Assembly: GCA_003149565.1 (NCBI GenBank)
Contig: QCWH01000002.1
Location: 112,516-176,515 of the forward strand
Direction: 5' to 3'
Length of the DNA stretch: 64,000 nt
Source of the DNA: Marivita sp. XM-24bin2
GTDB taxonomy: Bacteria > Pseudomonadota > Alphaproteobacteria > Rhodobacterales > Rhodobacteraceae
Below the pieces are notes generated by a model that saw nothing but the letters and a program-made list of their open reading frames with translations, searched no databases and was not told the DNA's origin. Positions 46,209-55,218 of this stretch are shown here, piece after piece. Both the position numbers and the translations under genes were made by a program. How positions within the stretch are numbered: position 1 is the first letter of the stretch; each line of letters opens with the position of its first letter.

Positions 46209-46853
46209 ATGCCAAATATAGAAACGATGCTAACGGTGGCTCTTGCCGGGTTCGTACTCAGTGCTACGCCCGGTCCGTCCATGTTGTATGTCTTGTCGCG
46301 GAGTGCTGGGCAAAGCCGTACAGCTGGTTACGCTTCTGCCTTGGGATTGGGCCTCGGTGGCGTGCTGTTGGCGGTTGCCACAGCGTTCGGCCTTGCAACT
46401 CTGTTTCGGCAGTTCGATTGGCTGATGACCGGCCTGCGTTTCTTGGGGTCGATCTATCTGATTTATCTTGGTTACGGGCTGATCAGAGATTCCTATGTGA
46501 CGCTTGACCTTACGGTGACCGACACGCCCGTGATCCGACAGTCTTTTGGTCAAATTGTATGGCAAGGCATGTGGGTCGAATTGCTCAACCCCAAAACGGT
46601 CCTGTTTTTTGCGTTGTTTCTTCCACCATTCGTTGACCAGAACCTGGTTGGAAGTGCTTTGCAGCTGCAACTGGTGGTTTTGGGAGCTCTGGTGCCCTTG
46701 ACTGCAGTTCCATCAGATATCGCGGTTGCATGGCTGGGCGCCACGCTTTCACGCTCCGTGACACGGAATCCGGGCATTCGAAAGGCTTTGTCTTGGCTCG
46801 GGGGGCTGGCTTTGATCTTTATCGCCGTGAACCTGCATTTGGAGGTTTTTTAG
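46209..46853 (+). CDS. LysE/RhtB-family amino-acid exporter
   Basis: Inner-membrane protein of 214 aa with six hydrophobic segments. The family motif GFVLSATPGPSMLYVLSRS occurs at 15-33, and WVELLNPKTVLFFALFLPPF is typical of the mid-protein region. Members export amino acids or related metabolites. It is co-directional with the 2OG oxygenase and probably co-transcribed. Confidence 0.9.
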   Translation: MPNIETMLTVALAGFVLSATPGPSMLYVLSRSAGQSRTAGYASALGLGLGGVLLAVATAFGLATLFRQFDWLMTGLRFLGSIYLIYLGYGLIRDSYVTLDLTVTDTPVIRQSFGQIVWQGMWVELLNPKTVLFFALFLPPFVDQNLVGSALQLQLVVLGALVPLTAVPSDIAVAWLGATLSRSVTRNPGIRKALSWLGGLALIFIAVNLHLEVF

Positions 46854-46912
46854 CGCGCAGCCAGCACCCAGGACTCGGTCTTGTTGAAACTTATTCCGCC
46901 ATTTCGCAAGCA

Positions 46913-47725
46913 TCATTGAACGCCCGAAAGGCGCTGAACCATTTTCTTTACTTCAGACACGGCGCGAAGAATTGCGGGCGTCCCGCAAACCCAATCGGCC
47001 GAACTGTACATGACTGGAGCACCTTGCAACGCAGGGTGGGTCATCACGTCTTCCGATTGCGAGAAACCAGAGTATTTCGGAGAGCTAATAAGAAAATCTG
47101 GAGTGTTCAGGACCATCTGTTCCAAAGAGATGCGTCCATTACCAGAAAAGCCCAAGTCCACTGAAAGATTGCGTGCGCCGCCCGCAGTTAGAATGCTGTG
47201 GCTCAACGTTCCTTCGCCCAGTGCAAAGCCATTCGGATAGAAGAATGCGCCCACGGGGGCGCTGTGATCGACTTCAGTGCGCTTGGAAAGCTGCATCTCA
47301 AAGTCGCTCGCCAAATCTTCAGCGCGTTCAGAGCGGTTCAGGACATCGCCCATTTTTCGCAACTGTGCCGGGACCTCGTCGATGGTCGTCGTCAGCGGAA
47401 ACTGCACGACCTCGATGTCAATTCTGCGCAGCATGTCGATAAGTAGGGGATCGGAGTAAGCGCCGGCTACGACGATGTCTGGCGCCGTAATCGCAATCGA
47501 TTCTGCGCGAGCATTGTTCTTGGCAAACGGCTCGGCCTCCTCCGCCATACTGGAGGATCTTGGATCATCACTCAGTTCGGTGAGAGACACAATCTGAGTG
47601 GGGTCTGCAACCAGCATGACCAGCTGGTCGGTGCAAAGATTAACCGATACAACACGCGGCAGCTCTTCGGCGCTGGCCCAAACGGGGGCCAGCGCAATCA
47701 AGATCGACGTCGCGAGACGCCTCAT
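46913..47725 (-). CDS. btuF: Periplasmic cobalamin (BtuF-like) binding protein
   Basis: ABC-type periplasmic metal-chelate binding protein of 270 aa. The signal peptide is MRRLATSILIALAPVWASA. The mature protein begins PRVVSVNLCTDQLVMLVADP, typical of BtuF/FhuD proteins, followed by SLTELSDDP. The gene starts 2 bases after btuB, whose leader holds a cobalamin riboswitch, so the ligand is most likely B12 or a corrinoid. The BtuCD permease and ATPase are not visible in this window. Confidence 0.85.
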   Translation of the reverse strand: MRRLATSILIALAPVWASAEELPRVVSVNLCTDQLVMLVADPTQIVSLTELSDDPRSSSMAEEAEPFAKNNARAESIAITAPDIVVAGAYSDPLLIDMLRRIDIEVVQFPLTTTIDEVPAQLRKMGDVLNRSERAEDLASDFEMQLSKRTEVDHSAPVGAFFYPNGFALGEGTLSHSILTAGGARNLSVDLGFSGNGRISLEQMVLNTPDFLISSPKYSGFSQSEDVMTHPALQGAPVMYSSADWVCGTPAILRAVSEVKKMVQRLSGVQ

Positions 47726-47727
47726 GA

Positions 47728-49560
47728 TCAGAAGGACGCTTCGATGCCGAAGCGGATTGTTCGTTCCGGAGCATTAAAACCCTGGACTGTTTCATATTCG
47801 ACGTCTGCAACGTTATCGATGGCCGCATATGCGGACATCGTATCGGTGATGTCATAGCGTGCAGTCAGATCGACAACGGTGTAGTCGTCAAGCGGCGTCG
47901 GCGTGCCAAAGCCATCCAGAATGTCTGCCACGCGCATCACGTTCATGCCCAATTGCAGACGATCCGTGACGTCGGCATCCAGTGCAAGGGTCAGATCGTG
48001 GCGTGGCACACGGATCAAACGTTCGCCATCGGTTTCGGCGTCAGTCAGCGTATAGCTGCCGGAGAGGCGCAGACGATCTGAGATGGCATATGTCCCGCTG
48101 AGTTCGAGGCCCTTGGTCTCGGTGGTGCCATCCACTTGTGTATAGCAGCCGAACGTTTGCGAGGGCAGGCAGTTCGCAGAGGTGCCAAAACCAATCAGGT
48201 CGTCGATTTCAGTGTAGAACACTGTCGCGCGTACCGAACCCGCTTGGCCGTAGCTATGTTCAATGCCGAAGTCGATGCTCCGGCTGCTCTCTGGGTCAAG
48301 AGTGCCACCACCTGCATAGGGACCGAAACGCTCATAAAGCGATGGTGCGCGATAGCCGGTACCAATCGAGGCACGCAGCATGGTTGCGTCGTTCAGCGCG
48401 TATGACAGCGCAGCGCGGCCGGAGAGTTGGCCGTCGAAATCTGAGTAGTCGTCATAGCGAAGGGTCAAAGACAGTTCGACGTCACTGTTGGGCTGCGCTT
48501 TGATCTCGGCAAAAACTGCCCCATTGGACGCGTCGTAGTCGGTTCCATCCAGAGAGGAGCGTTCTTCCGTCCAATCGGCCCCCAGCGCCATATCAAGCGT
48601 TGGAGAAATCGCGCCGGTCGCCAGATAAGCCACCGTATCGCGCTCACCGATGAATTCTTTTGTAAAGCCGTTTTCATCGAACCGATCTGTCTCAAAACGG
48701 CTGAAGGACAGTTCATGCGTCCATGCTCCGGTTTCGAACTCACCAAAAATGCGCGCACCGCGTCGTGTCGCATCCAATTCGCCCGACGTATCGGTGGCGG
48801 AGCGATCAAATTCTGTCGTGCCCTCGGCCCAAAGCCCATTAATACCGATGCGGATCGAGTCGCTGATCCGATAGGCCGCGTACAGGTTGGCCGTACTTTG
48901 ATCAAAGCCATCGTTCTCGTCGTCTGTGTTTCGTGCCGAGAACCCCTCGCTGCTGACCCGCCCGAGGCTTAAGGCTAGCTCGCTACGTTCGTCGCGAAAA
49001 CCAAGGCTGAGCGATCCGGCATAGGTCTCAAAGCTGCCGATCTCTGCGCTGGCACGCCCCGAAAAACCATCAACTTCCGGTCGCCAGCTTTCAATCTCGA
49101 CTACACCGGCAATTGCATCAGAGCCGTAGATGGCCGATTGTGTGCCCTTGATGACGGCGGCACGGCTCAGGGCTCCTGTGGTCAGAGTGCCAAAGTTGAA
49201 CCGTGTTTGCGTGCTGGAGGGGTCGGTCACATCAATCCCGTCGATCCGAACGCCGACATAAGCGTCACCAAGCCCGCGAATGCGGAGCGATGATTGTGTC
49301 CCGAGGCCTCCGTTTGAGGTCACAGAGACGCCTGGGAGTTCGGATAAGGCAGAGACCGCGCCAAGACCTTCAATCGCTAGCTCATCAGACTCAGCGATGT
49401 CGATGGTCGCTCCTGTGGTTTCAAGGTCGGTGGGCAGCAAACCACCAAAAATGACAATTTCTCCGAGATCAATGACGTCGCCACCAATCTCCTGAGAGGC
49501 CGCAATCGAGGGCGTCACGAGTGTTGTGCAAAGAAGAAGTTTCGAGGTGAGGCGTTGCAT
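47728..49560 (-). CDS. btuB: TonB-dependent cobalamin receptor
   Basis: Outer-membrane receptor of 610 aa. The signal peptide MQRLTSKLLLCTTLVTPSIA is followed by a TonB-box-like EIVIFGG and a plug domain with LRIRGLGDAYVGVRIDGIDV. The rest is the 22-strand barrel, ending in a C-terminal phenylalanine as required for assembly (RFGIEASF). I placed the start at 49560 because the frame's first ATG at 49596 adds a polar leader before the signal. The upstream riboswitch supports the BtuB call. Confidence 0.92.
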   Translation of the reverse strand: MQRLTSKLLLCTTLVTPSIAASQEIGGDVIDLGEIVIFGGLLPTDLETTGATIDIAESDELAIEGLGAVSALSELPGVSVTSNGGLGTQSSLRIRGLGDAYVGVRIDGIDVTDPSSTQTRFNFGTLTTGALSRAAVIKGTQSAIYGSDAIAGVVEIESWRPEVDGFSGRASAEIGSFETYAGSLSLGFRDERSELALSLGRVSSEGFSARNTDDENDGFDQSTANLYAAYRISDSIRIGINGLWAEGTTEFDRSATDTSGELDATRRGARIFGEFETGAWTHELSFSRFETDRFDENGFTKEFIGERDTVAYLATGAISPTLDMALGADWTEERSSLDGTDYDASNGAVFAEIKAQPNSDVELSLTLRYDDYSDFDGQLSGRAALSYALNDATMLRASIGTGYRAPSLYERFGPYAGGGTLDPESSRSIDFGIEHSYGQAGSVRATVFYTEIDDLIGFGTSANCLPSQTFGCYTQVDGTTETKGLELSGTYAISDRLRLSGSYTLTDAETDGERLIRVPRHDLTLALDADVTDRLQLGMNVMRVADILDGFGTPTPLDDYTVVDLTARYDITDTMSAYAAIDNVADVEYETVQGFNAPERTIRFGIEASF

Positions 49561-50027
49561 AGCCGAATTCCCAGCATGTGTCCGATGCATGAACATCGGG
49601 AGTTAACAATATCTGGGACATGTCACATGCCCGCAGACGGTGATGGACACCACTGCGGACGTGCCGCCGACCTGGCGCGCCCCGCGCCCGGACTGGGTGT
49701 TGGCTTACGGCAGGTCTCCTGACTTGCGGGTCGTCGCTTTGCTGGCCTTCCCAACGTAATGATACGTCAGTGGCATCTGCAGCATCGCTCACCGCTCACA
49801 GTTGCGGGGGCAGTCGCGGATTTTTCGGCCAAGGCCAAAGCACCGTGTTCCCTTTTCACCCAACGCGTACGCGCCGGGACCGAAAGCAGGCTCATTTGCA
49901 CCCGCGCGCCTGCATGCGTCAAGTCGCGCTGTAGTGCTGCCCTCAGATTTATCTACTCCCTCGACAATCGGTCGCAGAATTCGGCTTGGTGCCGAGCGTC
50001 GAGAGTGTGTTCATCTGCTTACAAAGC
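49561..50027 (-). other. 467-base btuB leader region
   Basis: No gene is present. Most of the centre is the cobalamin riboswitch annotated separately. The roughly 140 bases between riboswitch and btuB would carry the expression platform; GC-rich segments near 49660-49695 can pair. The part next to cobT (about 49910-50027) should contain the promoter. Confidence 0.7.
49700..49905 (-). promoter_or_regulatory. Cobalamin riboswitch
   Basis: Read on the minus strand, the leader contains GGGTGAAAAGGGAACACGGT (49843-49863), then GCCACTG-type sequence, and ends with the B12 box GTCAGGAGACCTGCCGTAAG (49703-49722). These conserved elements and their spacing define an adenosylcobalamin riboswitch. It lies 140 bases before btuB and should turn the receptor and btuF off when cobalamin is abundant. 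Boundaries are approximate. Confidence 0.93.
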
Positions 50028-51044
50028 TTAACTGCCGCTAACACCTGCCTCAGCAAATGTTGCCATGCCGTTGTGGCAAGCAAGTGCACCTCGCAAGATA
50101 GACAGCGCCAAAGCCGCCCCAGAACCCTCGCCGAGAGCCATGTCCAAAAAGAGGATCGGTTCTTTGCCCATTGCGTAGCACAGTTTTTGGTGACCGGGTT
50201 CACGGCTGGCGTGACCGATCAGGCAATGATCCAGAAACGCGGGATCACTGACAAAGAGCGGAGCTGCGGCGGCCGTGCAGATAAAGCCGTCCAGTAGAAC
50301 AGGGATTCGGGCCATACGCGCGGCCAGAATCGCGCCACAAATAGCCGCTTGTTCGCGTCCGCCTAAGGCAGCAAGCTGGGCGAGCCCTTGTGCATCGCGG
50401 TGCATCTTGATGCCTTTGGCCACAACTTCAGCTTTGTGCGCCATGCCTTCTGGCGAGGTTCCAGTGCCTGCGCCGACCCAATCAATTGCCTGCCCTTTGA
50501 ACGCCGCATGCGAGAGCGCAGCGGCTACGGTCGAATTGCCAATACCCATTTCCCCAAGGACCAGCACGTCAGCGTTCGGATCAACTACCTTGGCACCCCT
50601 ATGCATCGCGCCCAAGCATTCCTGCTCTGTCATCGCAGCGCCTTGGGTGAAATCTGCTGTCGGGCGCTCAAGGTCCAGCGCAATCACTGAAAGTTCGGCA
50701 CCGGACACGGCACAAAGTTGGTTTATGGCTGCGCCGCCAGACTGGAAGTTCAGAACCATCTGCGCGGTGACTTCTTGTGGAAAGGGATTGACCCCTTGTG
50801 CACAAACCCCGTGATTGCCCGCAAAGACAAGAGCCTGCGCAGTTTCGATTTTGGGCCGTTCAGTAGCTTGCCATCCCGCCATGAAAATCGCGAGGTCTTC
50901 CAAACGTCCCAGTGAACCGGGAGGCTTGGTCAACTGCGACTGCCGCGCTCGTGCGGCGTCTGCAGCAACTGTGTCAGTCTTGGGTAGTTTTGCCGCCAAC
51001 GCGGAGATCTGTTCAAAAGAGTCGAGGTTCAGAGAAATGGCCAT
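50028..51044 (-). CDS. cobT: Nicotinate-nucleotide--dimethylbenzimidazole phosphoribosyltransferase
   Basis: Enzyme of 338 aa that makes alpha-ribazole phosphate for the lower ligand of B12. Visible features are KPPGSLGRLEDLAIFMAGWQ at about 40-59, FAGNHGVCAQGVNPFP and GEMGIGNSTVAAAL, plus the catalytic glutamate E306 in ALGEGSGAALAL. The gene starts 2 bases after cobU, indicating one transcript. The usual partner cobS is not seen nearby. Confidence 0.95.
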   Translation of the reverse strand: MAISLNLDSFEQISALAAKLPKTDTVAADAARARQSQLTKPPGSLGRLEDLAIFMAGWQATERPKIETAQALVFAGNHGVCAQGVNPFPQEVTAQMVLNFQSGGAAINQLCAVSGAELSVIALDLERPTADFTQGAAMTEQECLGAMHRGAKVVDPNADVLVLGEMGIGNSTVAAALSHAAFKGQAIDWVGAGTGTSPEGMAHKAEVVAKGIKMHRDAQGLAQLAALGGREQAAICGAILAARMARIPVLLDGFICTAAAAPLFVSDPAFLDHCLIGHASREPGHQKLCYAMGKEPILFLDMALGEGSGAALALSILRGALACHNGMATFAEAGVSGS

Positions 51045-51046
51045 GG

Positions 51047-51553
51047 TTATTTTACTTTAATCGGGTGGCCTGCAACACAGAGCCACAATTCATCGCACGC
51101 CCCAGCGACTTTTTGATTGAGCAAACCGGCTGCGTCGCGAAAATCGCGGGCCAGCTTGTTATCGGGTACGATTCCGTAGCCCACTTCATTTGTAACAAAG
51201 ACCACCGGCGAATCCTGTTCAGACAGGCAAGACACAAGGGACCGGGTTTCCGCGTCCCAATCACGACCGGATAACATCATGTTGGACAGCCAAAGCGTCA
51301 GGCAATCAACCAATCTGGGGCCTTTCCCGTCGCTTGCTTTCAGCGCATCCGACACATCTAAAGGTTCCGATACGGTGGTCCACTCCGGACCCCGACGCGA
51401 TTGATGCCGTTCGATGCGGTCGATCATCTCTTCGTCAAAAGGCTCGGCGGTCGCTATATAGACGGCCGGAGTCCCAAGGGAGAGCGTCATGCGCTCTGCC
51501 GTTGTGCTCTTTCCAGAGCGCACTCCGCCGGTGACCAATATCGTCTTTCCCAT
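51047..51553 (-). CDS. cobU: Adenosylcobinamide kinase/guanylyltransferase
   Basis: Bifunctional enzyme of 168 aa (CobU/CobP). The P-loop is GGVRSGKS at 9-16, RHQSRRGPEW is the segment around the guanylylated histidine, and FVTNEVGYGIVP is a conserved C-terminal motif. It activates adenosylcobinamide before attachment of the lower ligand made by CobT. Confidence 0.95.
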   Translation of the reverse strand: MGKTILVTGGVRSGKSTTAERMTLSLGTPAVYIATAEPFDEEMIDRIERHQSRRGPEWTTVSEPLDVSDALKASDGKGPRLVDCLTLWLSNMMLSGRDWDAETRSLVSCLSEQDSPVVFVTNEVGYGIVPDNKLARDFRDAAGLLNQKVAGACDELWLCVAGHPIKVK

Positions 51554-51720
51554 GGCCGCGTGACAAACCAGAGTCTTGCGACATAGGGAAGTGGTTTATC
51601 ATCTTCAGGTCGTTTCAACTGTCCGTTTTCTGAGATGACCCTATGCAATTAGGACTGTCAGTCGGAGCGCACTAGACGGATCAGCGACCTTTGGTTATCA
51701 ACTTCGTCGTGATCTATCGA

Positions 51721-52332
51721 TCAGAATTCGACACCTCGTTGAGCCTTAACCCCATCGTGAAACGGATGTTTCACTTCAGTCATCTCGGTCACCAAATCTG
51801 CAGCAGCGATCAATTCGGGTTTCGCGTCACGCCCTGTCAGACAGACATGGGTCATCGTCGGCTTTTCGGTCAACAGAAAGTCCACAACCTCGTCGATGTC
51901 GAGATAATCGTAGCGCAAGGCGATGTTGATTTCGTCCAGCAAAACAAACTGGATTTCTGGATCAAGGATTTGTTCTTTGGCGATCTGCCACCCGTTTTGC
52001 GCCGCAGCAATGTCGCGCTCACGGTCCTGAGTTTCCCAGGTGAACCCTTCGCCCGAGACAAAAAAGCGAACCTCTTCGGAAAAGCGATCACGCAGAAATC
52101 GTTTCTCACCGGTGATCCAGTTGCCCTTGATGAACTGGACGACGGAAGCAGGCATTCCATGCGCGATGCACCGCATGATCATGCCAAAGCCCGAGGAAGA
52201 TTTGCCCTTGCCCGGTCCTGTGTGGACCATGATCAGACCTTTCTCTTCGGTCTTGGTCGCCATCATCTTGTCACGCGCAGCCTTGATCTTGCGCATCTTG
52301 GCATTGTGGCGGGCATTGATGTCGTCAGTCAT
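51721..52332 (-). CDS. cobO: Cob(I)yrinic acid a,c-diamide adenosyltransferase
   Basis: CobA/CobO-type ATP:corrinoid adenosyltransferase of 203 aa. The P-loop is in VHTGPGKGKSSSGFG at about 37-51, and LLDEINIALRYDYLD is the Walker-B-like segment. I set the start at 52332 with AAGGAGAGTGCC upstream; the frame's first ATG at 52398 lacks support. It attaches the upper adenosyl ligand in synthesis or salvage. A 167-base gap without recognised signals separates it from cobU. Confidence 0.93.
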   Translation of the reverse strand: MTDDINARHNAKMRKIKAARDKMMATKTEEKGLIMVHTGPGKGKSSSGFGMIMRCIAHGMPASVVQFIKGNWITGEKRFLRDRFSEEVRFFVSGEGFTWETQDRERDIAAAQNGWQIAKEQILDPEIQFVLLDEINIALRYDYLDIDEVVDFLLTEKPTMTHVCLTGRDAKPELIAAADLVTEMTEVKHPFHDGVKAQRGVEF

Positions 52333-52455
52333 GGCACTCTCCTTGGTTCGAGGAGAGGTGCCTTGGCTGAACTGGGGCGTCAATCCATGAAATGCCACGC
52401 TACACGCGTTTTTATGGACTGACCTCTGTTAGCCCCAGCCTGTTAGCAGCAAATT

Positions 52456-53784
52456 TTAGATGTCCAGCGTGTGCTCACGTTCCCAGTTGCTGAAATGGGT
52501 CACAAATGAATTCCATTCCTGCATTTTCATCTTCACATAAGATGATGAAAATGCGTCACCCATCATCTTCTTCAACTCCTTGTCTTTGTCGAACTCACGG
52601 ATCGCGTCCAGCATGTTGAGCGGGAGTTTGGGAGCACCACGGACCTTGTGGCCTTCGGCATACATATCGATATCGTGGCGTTTGCCCGGATCGGCTTTGC
52701 TGTGAATACCGGACAGTCCCGCTGCGATGATAACAGCCTGCAAGAGATACGGATTTGCTGCTCCATCGGGCAGCCGCAGTTCGAAGCGGCCGGGTCCTGG
52801 CACGCGCACCATGTGCGTGCGGTTGTTACCGGTCCACGTCACCGTATTGGGTGCCCAAGTCGCGCCGGACATCGTCCGCGGAGCATTGATGCGCTTGTAG
52901 CTGTTGACGGTCGGATTGGTAATGGCCGCCAGCGCGCTGGCGTGTTTCATTATCCCGCCAAGGAAGTGTTTGCCGCGTTCCGACAGGCCAACCTCTCCGG
53001 TTTGACCTTCACCTTCGCCTGCAAAAACGTTGACCTTGGATGCGTCACCCGGTGCATCCCACACCGAAATATGGGCATGGCAACCGTTCCCTGTCAGCCC
53101 TTCAATCGGCTTCGGCATAAAGGTGGCGCGGAACCCGTGCTTCTCCGCAACTGACTTGACCATGAACTTGAAAAACGAGTGTTTGTCGGCTGTCGCGAGC
53201 ACGTCGTCAAATTCCCAGTTCATCTCGAACTGACCATTCGCGTCCTCATGGTCGTTCTGATAAGGTCCCCAACCGAGTTCGAGCATATAGTCGCAGATCT
53301 CGCGCACCACGTCATAGCGACGCATCACAGACTGCTGATCGTAGCAGGGCTTGGCTGCCGTATCGAACGGGTCGCTGATCTGATCACCTTCTGGTGTCAA
53401 AAGAAAGAATTCAGCTTCGATACCGGTTTTGACGTGCAAACCTTCGGCGGCTGCTTCGTCGATAAGGCGGCGCAATACGTTGCGGGGGGCCTGGCCGACA
53501 TCTTCGCCTTCCATGACGCAATTGCTTGCAACCCAGGCGACTTCAGGTTTCCAGGGCAGCTGTATAACCGAAGCAGGGTCTGGAACGGCGAGCATGTCCG
53601 GGTGAGCCGGAGTCATATCCAACCAAGTGGCGAACCCGGCAAAACCCGCACCATCTTCCTGCATGTCAGCGATCGCCTGCGCCGGCACCAATTTGGCGCG
53701 TTGTCCGCCAAACAAATCGGTGAAGGAGATCATAAAGTATTTGATGCCTTTTTCCTGAGCAAACTTTGCCAGATCAACCGTCAT
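52456..53784 (-). CDS. gmaS: Gamma-glutamylmethylamide synthetase
   Basis: Glutamine-synthetase-family ligase of 442 aa that joins methylamine to glutamate using ATP. It shows TGIEAEFFLLTP and QFEMNWEFDD, the acidic metal-binding segments, GNGCHAHISVW for the nucleotide site and RFELRLPDGAANPYL near the C-terminus. GlnT-type glutamine synthetase is close in sequence, but mgsABC directly upstream and mgdABCD beyond point to GmaS. The ATG at 53784 has AGGGA upstream. A hairpin precedes it. Confidence 0.9.
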   Translation of the reverse strand: MTVDLAKFAQEKGIKYFMISFTDLFGGQRAKLVPAQAIADMQEDGAGFAGFATWLDMTPAHPDMLAVPDPASVIQLPWKPEVAWVASNCVMEGEDVGQAPRNVLRRLIDEAAAEGLHVKTGIEAEFFLLTPEGDQISDPFDTAAKPCYDQQSVMRRYDVVREICDYMLELGWGPYQNDHEDANGQFEMNWEFDDVLATADKHSFFKFMVKSVAEKHGFRATFMPKPIEGLTGNGCHAHISVWDAPGDASKVNVFAGEGEGQTGEVGLSERGKHFLGGIMKHASALAAITNPTVNSYKRINAPRTMSGATWAPNTVTWTGNNRTHMVRVPGPGRFELRLPDGAANPYLLQAVIIAAGLSGIHSKADPGKRHDIDMYAEGHKVRGAPKLPLNMLDAIREFDKDKELKKMMGDAFSSSYVKMKMQEWNSFVTHFSNWEREHTLDI

Positions 53785-53807
53785 TCTGTGTGTCCCTGTT
53801 GTCGTTT

Positions 53808-53842
53808 CCAAACAAAGAAGAGGGGCGCTCACGACGCCCCTC
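53808..53842 (-). terminator. Hairpin between mgsC and gmaS
   Basis: On the minus strand an 8-bp stem GAGGGGCG/CGCCCCTC (53820-53827 and 53835-53842) with a 7-base loop is followed by TTCTTTGTTT. It may be an attenuator; gmaS may then also have its own promoter or rely on read-through. Confidence 0.65.
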
Positions 53843-53858
53843 CTGTTGCCTTTTCAAG

Positions 53859-55211
53859 TTAAAACCCTGAGCTGTCTTTCCCCGGCCACCATGTTGTTCC
53901 TGCCAGCGGAACACGGGCCATTGCGGCGGCCTCCATTGTCAGCGCACACAGGTCTTCGGGCTCGAGATTGTGCAGATTGTTGTGGCCGCATGCCCGAGCG
54001 ATTGTTTGCGCTTCCAGCGTCATCACATTGAGATAATTGCGCAAGCGCCGTCCGGCTTCGATTGGGTCCAGCCTTTTCTGCAACTCCGGGTCCTGAGTTG
54101 TGATCCCCGCAGGGTCACGGCCCTCATGCCAGTCATCATACGCGCCGGCAGTGGTTCCGAGCGCCTGATATTCGGCTTCCCAGCGCGGGTCATTGTCCCC
54201 TAGCGCCACAAGCGCGGCAGTTCCGATCGCCACGGCATCCGCGCCAAGCGCCATCGCCTTGGCCACGTCCGCACCGGTTCGAATTCCGCCTGAGATGATC
54301 AACTGCACCTCACGGTGTACCCCGAGATCCTGCAAAGCCTGGACTGCGGGCCGTATGCACGCCAAGGTCGGAAGTCCCACATGTTCGATGAACACATCTT
54401 GGGTCGCCGCTGTGCCGCCTTGCATCCCGTCAAGAACCACGACATCAGCACCGGCTTTGACCGCGAGGGCCGTGTCGTAATAGGGTCGAGTACCACCAAC
54501 CTTTACGTAGATTGGCTTTTCCCAACCGGTGATCTCGCGCAGTTCGAGGATCTTGATCTCGAGATCGTCTGGACCCGTCCAGTCCGGATGGCGGCAAGCT
54601 GAGCGCTGGTCGATTCCTTTGGGCAGATTACGCATTTCCGCCACGCGGTCGGAAATCTTCTGACCAAGCAGCATCCCGCCGCCGCCCGGTTTCGCGCCTT
54701 GACCAACAACGACTTCGATCGCGTCTGCCTTTCGGAGATCGTCAGGGTTCATGCCGTAGCGTGACGGCAGGTATTGGTAGACCAATTTATTGGAATGTCC
54801 GCGCTCTTCGGGTGTCATGCCACCATCGCCTGTGGTGGTCGATGTTCCAGCAGCCGAGGCACCGCGTCCCAATGCTTCTTTTGCTGGGCCGGAGAGCGCA
54901 CCGAATGACATGCCTGCAATTGTGATGGGAATATCCAGCTCAATTGGATTTTTGGCGAACCGCGTTCCGAGTGTCACTTTGGTGTCGCACTTCTCGCGGT
55001 ATCCCTCCAAAGGGTAGCGCGATACCGAGGCACCGAGGAACAACAGGTCATCAAAATGTGGGACGCGTCTTTTGGCCCCGCCACCACGAATGTCGTAAAT
55101 GCCGGTAGCAGCGGCGCGGCGTATCTCGGCATTAATTGGATTCGAGAATGTGGCCGACTGGATTGGCTCAGTCCGGGGAAGCGCCTGGTCGTTACTGTCT
55201 TTCACGCTCAT
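53859..55211 (-). CDS. mgsC: N-methylglutamate synthase, FMN-binding subunit
   Basis: Protein of 450 aa homologous to the FMN/TIM-barrel domain of glutamate synthase (GlxD-like). Features are FGALSGPAKEALGRGA, TGDGGMTPEERG at about 125-136, YVKVGGTRPYYDTALAVKAG and LIISGGIRTGADVAKAMALG, the phosphate-binding region. The ATG at 55211 has GAGGGAG upstream; the frame to 55313 overlaps mgsB. With MgsA and MgsB it makes N-methylglutamate from methylamine-derived nitrogen and 2-oxoglutarate. Confidence 0.9.
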   Translation of the reverse strand: MSVKDSNDQALPRTEPIQSATFSNPINAEIRRAAATGIYDIRGGGAKRRVPHFDDLLFLGASVSRYPLEGYREKCDTKVTLGTRFAKNPIELDIPITIAGMSFGALSGPAKEALGRGASAAGTSTTTGDGGMTPEERGHSNKLVYQYLPSRYGMNPDDLRKADAIEVVVGQGAKPGGGGMLLGQKISDRVAEMRNLPKGIDQRSACRHPDWTGPDDLEIKILELREITGWEKPIYVKVGGTRPYYDTALAVKAGADVVVLDGMQGGTAATQDVFIEHVGLPTLACIRPAVQALQDLGVHREVQLIISGGIRTGADVAKAMALGADAVAIGTAALVALGDNDPRWEAEYQALGTTAGAYDDWHEGRDPAGITTQDPELQKRLDPIEAGRRLRNYLNVMTLEAQTIARACGHNNLHNLEPEDLCALTMEAAAMARVPLAGTTWWPGKDSSGF

Positions 55212-55218
55212 GTCTCCC

